This document shows, one piece after another, positions 43,830-50,335 of a stretch of 50,335 bases of DNA. This stretch comes from Oscillospiraceae bacterium (GTDB lineage: Bacteria; Bacillota_A; Clostridia; Oscillospirales; Oscillospiraceae), in the NCBI GenBank assembly GCA_015067895.1, contig SVLP01000017.1:1-50335 (forward strand), given 5' to 3'. The position numbers and the translations under genes are program-made. The number at the start of each line of letters is the position of its first letter. Position 1 is the stretch's first letter. The notes beneath the pieces were generated by a model that did not search any database, was not told where the DNA came from, and worked only from the letters and a program-made list of their open reading frames with translations.

Positions 43830-44094
43830 AGACTGTCGAGAAATGTGGTTTTCTTGCCCCCCGCGTTTACGAGGGGGGTGCCCGAAGGGCGGGGGGAGTC
43901 CGAATATTTGCAACGCAAATATTCGGAAAAGCCCGTTTTCACAGAAAAACGGGAAGACCCCCTCCGTCACGATGGCTCCGGGCTTTGCCCGAATCCACCG
44001 GGTCACCTGAAGGTGAATTGCCCCGCAGGGGCAAGAGAGGCCACCCTGGGGTGCCCCCATAAATGGGGGAGGCAAGGGGTTCTTCGACACACTG
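43830..44094. repeat. ~265-bp palindromic MITE-like element inserted next to a terminator
   Basis: The left end (ACTGTCGAGAAA...TTGCCCCCCGCG...GGGGGGTGCCC) is an imperfect inverted copy of the right end (GGGTGCCCCC...GGGGGAGGCAAGGGG...TTCTTCGACACA). Internal hairpins include CCGAATATTTGC-AAC-GCAAATATTCGG (about 43901-43927) and CCCGTTTTCACAGAAAAACGGG. A 26-bp direct repeat, itself a hairpin, flanks it. Confidence 0.65.
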
Positions 44095-44126
44095 AGGGTG
44101 GCAGGGAAACCTGCCACCCTGTTTTT
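44095..44126 (+). terminator. Functional terminator copy with T-tract
   Basis: The stem AGGGTGGCAGG/CCTGCCACCCT with a GAAA loop is followed by GTTTTTG. Confidence 0.8.
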
Positions 44127-44208
44127 GTACGTTGGTTCTTGGTTATTATTGCCAAAAAATGCAGAAAAGTTTATGGAATATTCGGGGGGGGCAACAAATA
44201 TCATCCTT

Positions 44209-44217
44209 TGCTATAAT
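44209..44217 (+). promoter_or_regulatory. Extended -10 promoter of the fucosidase gene
   Basis: TGCTATAAT (44209-44217) is an extended -10 element. No good -35 was found. The leader would be about 60 nt. Confidence 0.5.
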
Positions 44218-44284
44218 AGTACCAACCACTTTGCGGCGGAAGCGAGAAAAGCCCATCGTGGCAAAAAAACAAGGAGGAAACACA

Positions 44285-47164
44285 ATGAGCACAAGTAAGA
44301 AACGTATCGCATTGGTGCTGGCCATCGCACTGATGTGCTCGGTGGCTGTTGCTGCCTTCTCTACCCGGGCAAATGCTGCGGATAACTATGTATCCGTGGA
44401 TGCCCTGGCGGACAACGGCACACCGGCCCCCGAGAAGGACGCGGTGGTTCCTGATGCGAACCAGTATCAGTACCAGAAGAAGGGCCTGTCGGCCTTCTGC
44501 CATTTCGGCCCCAATACATTCAACGAGATCGAATGGGGCGAGCATTACGGCAGTAAGACCCCCGACGAGATCTTCAAGCTGGAGGAGAACTTCGACGCAG
44601 AGCAGCTGGTCAGAACGCTGAAGGAGGCCGGCTTCGGTACCCTGATCGTGACCGCCAAGCATCACGACGGCTTCTGCATCTGGGACAGCGCCTACACCAC
44701 CTACAATTCCAGCCAGTCCAGCTACGGCGGGTATGACTATGACGGCATGGGCGGCGACGTCCTGGCGGAGATCTCCGCAGCCTGCACCAAGTACGACCTG
44801 GATATGGGCCTGTACCTGTCCCCCTGGGACATCCATGATCCCGCCTACGGCTACTACACCGCCGACGGCTACGGCGGAAACGCCTCCTCCGACGTCATGG
44901 ACTACAATGACTACTACAATGCCCAGCTGGAGGAGATCCTCTCTAACCCCATCTACGGCAATGACGGCCACTTCGTCGAGGTCTGGATGGACGGCGCAAA
45001 GGGCAGCGGTGCCAATGCCCAGGATTACGACTTCCAGAGATGGTTCGCCACCATCCAGAAGTATGAGGGCGTGGCGGCTGGTTATCCCGCCGACGCCATG
45101 CTCTTCGGTGCCGAGGCCTACACCGGCGTCCGCTGGATCGGCAACGAGTCCGGTCTGTCCAACGAGCAGACCTGGTCCAAGTCTGTGACCGACAAGACCA
45201 GCAATACCATCAACAGCAACAACATCGGCTCCTACACCGCCGGTTGGTCCAACGGCAACCAGTGGACGGTTCCCGAGGCCGACTCCAAGATCACCTCCGG
45301 CTGGTTCTGGGGCAACAACAAGAAGACCCCCGCCACCATGGAGGATCTGGCCAACCGCTACTTCAGCTCTGTCGGCTACAACTCCGTCATGCTGCTCAAC
45401 GTCCCCCCCAACAATGTGGGCAACGTGGATGAGCAGATCCTGGCCCGGGTGGCAGAGTTCGGCGAGGCCGTTTCCGGCACCTTCGCCAGCAACAAGGCCG
45501 CGGGCTCCGTCATCTCCGCAAGCCAGGTTCGCGGCAATGACATCGCCTACTCTCCCGCCAATCTGCTGGACGGCGATCCTCTGACCTACTGGACGGTGGA
45601 GGACAACGCCACCTCCGGCTCCGTCCTGATCGATCTGGGCAAGACCACCACCTTCGACGTGGTCTCCATCGAGGAGTCCATCGAGTTCGGCCAGCGGATC
45701 ACCTCCTTCCGTGTGGAATACAGCAACGATGCAACCAACTGGAGCACCATGAAGGAAGGCACTACCGTCGGTGCCAAGCGTCTGGTTCGCTCCGCTCCCG
45801 TCAAGGCCCGGTACGTGAAGATCACCGTCGCCACCGACGACCGCAATGTCTACACCTACTCCGGTGCCAACACCGCCGCCAAGGGCTCCGTCCCCATGCT
45901 GGCTGAGGTCGGTATCTATAAGGCTGCCGAGGGCTTCGCTCTGGGCTCCGGTGCTCCCGACGGCATGGAGGTCATCGACGAGCGGGATTCCCAGTTCAGC
46001 TACAGCGGCTACTGGAACAACGAGTCCGGCCCCCAGTTCCCCATCGAGCAGACCGGCAAGTGGTGCAACTCCGGCGCAAGCTTCACCGTGAACTTCACCG
46101 GCAGCAAGATCTATCTGGTGGGCACCGTCGATCCCAGCCACGGTACCGCCAATGTGACCGTTGACGGCGTGACCACCACCATCAACACCCGGGCCTCCGC
46201 CCGTGCCCTGGGCCAGATCATCTATACCTCCGACGATCTTGAGCACGGCGAGTACACCCTGACCCTGCAGGCCACCGGCACCATCGGCATTGACGGCGCT
46301 TACGTCATCAACAATGGAGGCGTCGGCATGATCGGCATTGAGAACGCCAAGTACACCATGAACGAGGCTTCGCAGATGGAAGTGAAGCTGGTTCGCGTGG
46401 GCGGCACCACCGGTGAAGCCACCGTTCTGGTCTCCCCCAACCCCGGCTCCGCCGTTCAGGGCGACTACAACACCGAGCTGATCCAGGAGATCACCTTCGC
46501 CGACGGCGTCAAGGAAATGACCGCTCTGGTGGAGACCAAGCGCAACACCAACACCACCGGCGACCAGTATTTCACCATCGAGCTGTCCACCGAGACGGAT
46601 GACCTGATCCTGGGCTTCAATACCGTGGCCCGCATCACCATCCTGGATACCGAGACCCATGGCGGCGGCGATGGCGGTGATACCGACGAGCCCGAGACTC
46701 CCCGTACCGATCCCTACACCGCCGACGACCGCTTCCAGTTCCCTGCCAGCGGCAAGAGCACGACTCTGGAAATGGAGCTGACTGAGCTGCACAACGATCC
46801 CTCTGACGACAACGGCTGGGATCTGCGGATCACGGAAAAGGACTGGGCCAGCGGCGGCAAGTTCCTCAACTGCCTGAACGGTCTGGACGAGGTCTACCTG
46901 TACTACACCGCTGAGGCTGGCGAGTACAGCTGCACCATGTACTACCGCAGCGGCGATACCCGCAACAGCATCGAGTGGTACGACGACGACGGCAAGATCG
47001 AACGCGGCAATGCCAGTGCCGGTGCCGGTGACGGCGCAGGTGCGACCCACGAGGCCACCTTCACCATCAAGGTGCTCGAAGGCGGCGACGGCGTGCTGAA
47101 GTTCAGCGGCGGCGAATATAAGGGCCCCCAGATCGATTACATCGAGATCACCAGGGCCGGCTGA
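44285..47164 (+). CDS. Secreted GH29 alpha-L-fucosidase with accessory domains
   Basis: The protein has 959 residues. A signal peptide (1-31, ending ANA) is followed by the GH29 barrel (~55-395). Landmarks are GLSAFCHFGPNTF, VTAKHHDGFCIWDS, YLSPWDIHDP and the nucleophile in VEVWMDGAKG (D236); YNSVMLLNVPPN closes the catalytic domain. An F5/8-type C (discoidin) domain (~409-520), a beta-sandwich module (~560-680), a Calx-beta-like domain (~682-790) and a C-terminal carbohydrate-binding-like module (~815-959) follow. GH29 removes alpha-L-fucose; this architecture suits mucin or other host glycans. AAGGAGGA precedes the ATG at 44285. Confidence 0.92.
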   Translation: MSTSKKRIALVLAIALMCSVAVAAFSTRANAADNYVSVDALADNGTPAPEKDAVVPDANQYQYQKKGLSAFCHFGPNTFNEIEWGEHYGSKTPDEIFKLEENFDAEQLVRTLKEAGFGTLIVTAKHHDGFCIWDSAYTTYNSSQSSYGGYDYDGMGGDVLAEISAACTKYDLDMGLYLSPWDIHDPAYGYYTADGYGGNASSDVMDYNDYYNAQLEEILSNPIYGNDGHFVEVWMDGAKGSGANAQDYDFQRWFATIQKYEGVAAGYPADAMLFGAEAYTGVRWIGNESGLSNEQTWSKSVTDKTSNTINSNNIGSYTAGWSNGNQWTVPEADSKITSGWFWGNNKKTPATMEDLANRYFSSVGYNSVMLLNVPPNNVGNVDEQILARVAEFGEAVSGTFASNKAAGSVISASQVRGNDIAYSPANLLDGDPLTYWTVEDNATSGSVLIDLGKTTTFDVVSIEESIEFGQRITSFRVEYSNDATNWSTMKEGTTVGAKRLVRSAPVKARYVKITVATDDRNVYTYSGANTAAKGSVPMLAEVGIYKAAEGFALGSGAPDGMEVIDERDSQFSYSGYWNNESGPQFPIEQTGKWCNSGASFTVNFTGSKIYLVGTVDPSHGTANVTVDGVTTTINTRASARALGQIIYTSDDLEHGEYTLTLQATGTIGIDGAYVINNGGVGMIGIENAKYTMNEASQMEVKLVRVGGTTGEATVLVSPNPGSAVQGDYNTELIQEITFADGVKEMTALVETKRNTNTTGDQYFTIELSTETDDLILGFNTVARITILDTETHGGGDGGDTDEPETPRTDPYTADDRFQFPASGKSTTLEMELTELHNDPSDDNGWDLRITEKDWASGGKFLNCLNGLDEVYLYYTAEAGEYSCTMYYRSGDTRNSIEWYDDDGKIERGNASAGAGDGAGATHEATFTIKVLEGGDGVLKFSGGEYKGPQIDYIEITRAG

Positions 47165-47214
47165 TTTCCTGAGCAGGAAATGCACGGGAAACCACGAATC
47201 ATGGAGGAAATCAA

Positions 47215-50200
47215 ATGAAGAATAACCGAAATATCAGCAGAGTGATCGCGCTTCTGCTTGTTTTGGCCATGCTGCTGCCCAGCGTCAGCATGACGGTCTT
47301 CTCCGCAGATACGCCCTGCGCAGAGGACGGCTGCTCCGGCAAATACCGCAATGGTATCTGCTCCGTGGCGGGCCACCTGGAAGCTGCCCCCGTTGAGGGC
47401 GGCGTGTACCAGATCTGCAATGCGGGCCAGCTGTTCTGGTTCGCAGCTCTGGTCAACTCCGGCGACAATGAGTACGACGGCGACAACGGCGATGCTTACG
47501 ATGCCGTTCTGACCGCTGACATCACCCTCGATGGCGAGCAGGCCTGGACGCCCATCGGCCTGTACACCAGCGGCCGGGAGTTCATCCGCTACTCCGGCAC
47601 CTTCGACGGCGCAGGCCATACCATCTATGGCCTGACCTACGACAACACCAAGTTTGACGGCAGAAATGCCGGTCTGTTCGGCACTGTGGACAGCAACGGC
47701 GTTGTCAAGAACTTGACCCTGGCGGAGTCCAGCATCAACGGCGCCACCGACATCGGCGGCATCGTCAGCCATAACTACGGCGACGTCATCGGCTGCACCC
47801 AGTCCGGCAGCGTCACCGGCACCGGCGCCACCGGCGGCATCGTCTGCCGGAACATGGGCCTGGTTCTGAACTGCGTCAACACCGGTGTCGTGACCGGTGC
47901 CACCACCGGCGGCATCGCCGCCGAGAACAGCGGCGAGATCGTGTCCTGCGACAACGCTGGCAGCATCAGCGGCACCAGCTCCGTCGGCGGCATCGTCGGC
48001 ATGAACGAGGGCGCGGTTGAGGATTCCCTGAATACCGCCGCCGTCGACGCCACCGGCACCCATGTGGGCGGCGTGGTCGGCAACCATCTGGGCGGCGAGA
48101 TCGTCGGCTCCGGCAATACCGGCGCCGTGACCGGCGGCTCCGATTACATCGGCGGCGTGGCCGGTGCCTGTCTCGGTGCCGCCATCACCGAGAGCTTCAA
48201 CGAAGGCAATGTGACCGGCGCAGCCAGCTCCGAGGCCGTGGGCGGCGTGGTCGGTGCCATCGACGGCACCAACCTGGACAAGAGCGTCATCACCAGCTGC
48301 TACAACACCGGCAAGTTAAGCGGCAGAAGCTGGGTCGGCGGCATCGCAGGTGTCTCCGGCTACCAGAAGACCCCCCAGACTGTCGAGTTTAGCAATGGCT
48401 ATAGCACCGGCGCAGTCACCGGCTCCTCCAACACCGGCGCAGTTGTCGGCAAGCTGAGCAAGGGCACCGTCAGCGGGTTCTATTACCTGCAGGGCAGCCA
48501 GAGCTCCGTCAACGGCGCGACTGCAGCCACCGCAGAGCAGTTCGCCTCCGGCGAGATCGCAGCCGAGCTGAACGAGACTGCCAATGTCTGGTATCAGGCT
48601 CTGGATCTGGAGGGCATCGAGCCTGATGCATCTCCCGTTCTGGATCCCGAGCACGGCGTGGTGTACGAGGGCTACGCCAACTGCACCGAGCTGGGCTATA
48701 CCAACCGCGAGAACTATGATGAGCCCGGCGACCATGTGGATGCCGACGGCGACAACGTCTGTGACAAGTGCGGCCATGTGGAGGGCGAGGTTCACGAGCA
48801 CGTCTTCGGCGACGAGTGGACGGTCACCAAGGAGCCCACCTGCTCCGAGACCGGTATGCAGGAGCGCACCTGCTCCGAGTGCGGCTGGACCCAGAAGCGT
48901 GAGATCCCCACTGCGCCCCACACCGAGGAGATCATCCCCGGCACTCCCGCTACCTTCGACGAGACCGGCACCACCGACGGCGTCAAGTGCTCCGTCTGCG
49001 GCGAGATCCTGGTTCAGCAGGGCGTCGCCCCCGTGCTGGACTACAACGAGGGCATCGTTCCCCTGAACACCCTGATCGTCTCCTGCGGCGACTATGAGAC
49101 CAGCGGCGGTGCCAGCGAGGGCCCCGCTGAGCTGGCCGTGGACGATGACCTGAACACCATCTGGCATACCGACTGGTACGGCACCAGCCGGGACAACCAC
49201 TGGATCCAGTTCGAGCTGACCGAGGACTATGTGGTCGACGGTCTGCGCTACAAGCCCCGTATCACCGGCAATACCAACGGCATCATCACCCAGTACGATA
49301 TCCAGATTTCCGACGACGGCGTGAGCTTCGAGTCTGTCGCTGCCGGCAGCTGGGCGGGCGACCGGAACTGGAAGGTCGCTCAGTTCGACGGTGTGCAGCC
49401 CAAGTATGTCCGCCTGGTGGCGCTGAATGCTGAGACTGACAACGCCTACGTCTTCGCCTGCGCAGCCGAGATCCGTCTGACCGGCGTCAAGGGCGGCGAG
49501 CAGCCCCACGAGCACAGCTACACCGCTGTCGTGACCGAGCCCACCTGTACCGAGGGCGGCTACACCACCTACACCTGCGAGTGCGGCGACAGCTATGTTG
49601 CTGACGAGACTCCCGCTCTGGGTCACACCGAGGAGATCATCCCCGGCAAGGACGCCACCTGCACCGAGCCCGGCCTGACTGAGGGCAAGAAGTGCTCTGT
49701 CTGCGGCGAGATCCTGGTTGCCCAGGAGGAGATCCCCGCTCTGGGTCACACTGCTGCTGAGCCCGTGATCGAGAACGAAAAGGCCGCCACCTGCACCGAG
49801 GACGGCTCCTACGACTCCGTGGTCTACTGCGCTGTCTGCGGTGAGGAGATCTCCCGCGAGACAGTCACCGTTCCCGCTGTCGGCCACACCGAGGAGATCA
49901 TCCCCGGTAAGGACGCCACCTGTACCGAGACCGGTCTGACCGAGGGCAAGAAGTGCGCTGTCTGTGACGAGATCCTGGTTGCCCAGGAGGAGATTCCCGC
50001 ACTGGGCCATGACTGGAAGGGCACTTCCTGCCAGCGCTGTGACGCCACCCGTGAGAACCCCTTCACCGATGTCCCCGAGGATTCCTTCTACATCGATCCC
50101 GTCCTGTGGGCCGTGGAGAAGGGCATCACCACCGGCGCCACCGAGACCACCTTCAACCCCAACGGCGTCTGCCAGCGGGCCGCCGTGGTCACCTTCCTGT

Positions 50201-50335
50201 GGAGAGCTGCCGGTTCTCCCGAGCCCACCTCCACCAACAATCCCTTCGTGGATGTGAAGGAGACCGATTTCTTCTACAAGGCCGTCCTGTGGGCCGTGGA
50301 GAACGAGATCACCAACGGTCTGACCACCACCACCT
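47215..50335 (+). CDS. Secreted GLUG/discoidin/SLH surface protein (3' end cut by the window)
   Basis: The frame is open from ATG 47215 (GGAGG at 47203-47207) to the window edge, at least 1040 residues. A signal peptide (1-31) is followed by GLUG-type repeats (~125-420; repeated GGIVG-N-G...V..C.N.G units) and Cys-rich bacterial repeats with CxxCG pairs (~510-600). An F5/8-type C domain (~612-758, VDDDLNTIWHTDWYG) comes next. Three more Cys-rich units (~765-940) share GHTEEIIPG, EGKKC and VCGEI/VCDEI motifs. S-layer homology repeats start near residue 947 (FTDVPEDSFYIDPVLWAVEKGITTG) and a second one is cut off. SLH domains bind secondary cell wall polymers, so this is a cell-surface protein, perhaps a glycan-binding scaffold. 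It begins 50 bp after the fucosidase and is probably co-transcribed. Confidence 0.9.
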   Translation, partial: MKNNRNISRVIALLLVLAMLLPSVSMTVFSADTPCAEDGCSGKYRNGICSVAGHLEAAPVEGGVYQICNAGQLFWFAALVNSGDNEYDGDNGDAYDAVLTADITLDGEQAWTPIGLYTSGREFIRYSGTFDGAGHTIYGLTYDNTKFDGRNAGLFGTVDSNGVVKNLTLAESSINGATDIGGIVSHNYGDVIGCTQSGSVTGTGATGGIVCRNMGLVLNCVNTGVVTGATTGGIAAENSGEIVSCDNAGSISGTSSVGGIVGMNEGAVEDSLNTAAVDATGTHVGGVVGNHLGGEIVGSGNTGAVTGGSDYIGGVAGACLGAAITESFNEGNVTGAASSEAVGGVVGAIDGTNLDKSVITSCYNTGKLSGRSWVGGIAGVSGYQKTPQTVEFSNGYSTGAVTGSSNTGAVVGKLSKGTVSGFYYLQGSQSSVNGATAATAEQFASGEIAAELNETANVWYQALDLEGIEPDASPVLDPEHGVVYEGYANCTELGYTNRENYDEPGDHVDADGDNVCDKCGHVEGEVHEHVFGDEWTVTKEPTCSETGMQERTCSECGWTQKREIPTAPHTEEIIPGTPATFDETGTTDGVKCSVCGEILVQQGVAPVLDYNEGIVPLNTLIVSCGDYETSGGASEGPAELAVDDDLNTIWHTDWYGTSRDNHWIQFELTEDYVVDGLRYKPRITGNTNGIITQYDIQISDDGVSFESVAAGSWAGDRNWKVAQFDGVQPKYVRLVALNAETDNAYVFACAAEIRLTGVKGGEQPHEHSYTAVVTEPTCTEGGYTTYTCECGDSYVADETPALGHTEEIIPGKDATCTEPGLTEGKKCSVCGEILVAQEEIPALGHTAAEPVIENEKAATCTEDGSYDSVVYCAVCGEEISRETVTVPAVGHTEEIIPGKDATCTETGLTEGKKCAVCDEILVAQEEIPALGHDWKGTSCQRCDATRENPFTDVPEDSFYIDPVLWAVEKGITTGATETTFNPNGVCQRAAVVTFLWRAAGSPEPTSTNNPFVDVKETDFFYKAVLWAVENEITNGLTTTT

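Larger units (their letters stand above)
43764..44284. other. 521-bp intergenic region with duplicated terminators around an element
   Basis: No gene is present. Two copies of one hairpin (43802-43829 and 44095-44120) flank a palindromic element of about 265 bp, and a promoter with an extended -10 precedes the fucosidase. An eight-G run lies at about 44184-44191. Confidence 0.6.

Noticed and set aside
39180..44204. Minus-strand ORF of 1674 codons opposite the GH32 gene
   Set aside because: It is a shadow of C-ending codon use in the GH32 gene: no ribosome binding site, low-complexity composition and no recognisable domain. The plus strand has full GH32 motifs.

Overview
The window looks like a chromosomal segment of a GC-rich, spore-forming gut Firmicute, most likely an Oscillospirales (Clostridia) member. 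The grounds are an alpha/beta-type small acid-soluble spore protein, consistent AGGAGG-type ribosome binding sites, a sodium-pumping oxaloacetate decarboxylase next to ATP-type PEP carboxykinase, and many secreted glycan-degrading enzymes. The genus cannot be fixed from the sequence alone.

Layout. 1-87 is the tail of an unrecognised gene. 765-4116 (minus) is a four-gene oxaloacetate decarboxylase operon, divergent from pckA (4825-6429). Together they interconvert PEP, oxaloacetate and pyruvate and couple decarboxylation to Na+ export. 6734-8635 is a GH13 maltodextrin-type glycosidase interrupted by one in-frame TAG. 8885-11547 holds housekeeping and small genes: a TrmH-like RNA methyltransferase, a PepSY-like lipoprotein, a short siroheme-synthase N-domain protein, a spore protein and a TetR-type regulator. 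11779-20804 is a glycan operon divergent from that regulator: a membrane-anchored, domain-permuted GH3, a protein with four near-identical 99-residue repeats, a GH2 and a GPH sugar symporter.

20939-29248 is a type II-A CRISPR-Cas cassette: tracrRNA (minus strand), cas9, cas1, cas2, csn2, and an array of 20 repeats and 19 spacers. It is bracketed by two nearly identical terminator hairpins and is visibly less GC-biased than its neighbours. An internally deleted AAA/DUF4143 gene sits at its left edge. The tracrRNA promoter lies over the cas9 ribosome binding site. The predicted start of the array transcript falls on a 12-nt perfect complement of the repeat, a leader/first-repeat hairpin arrangement.

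29486-33731 is a sugar-sensing operon (membrane-anchored sugar-binding protein, histidine kinase, response regulator, second solute-binding lipoprotein). It is followed by a Cof-type HAD phosphatase and a multiple-monosaccharide ABC importer (mmsA, mmsB, chvE; 33967-38788). TGACA half-sites occur in front of both units. 39045-50335 encodes large secreted proteins: a multidomain GH32 fructanase, a GH29 alpha-L-fucosidase, and a GLUG/discoidin/SLH surface protein cut by the window edge. The likely shared role is to cut complex fructose-, fucose- and hexose-containing glycans outside the cell, sense the released sugars and import them. Palindromic repeat elements (355-458, 8646-8847, 38871-39028, 43830-44094) lie in the intergenic gaps.
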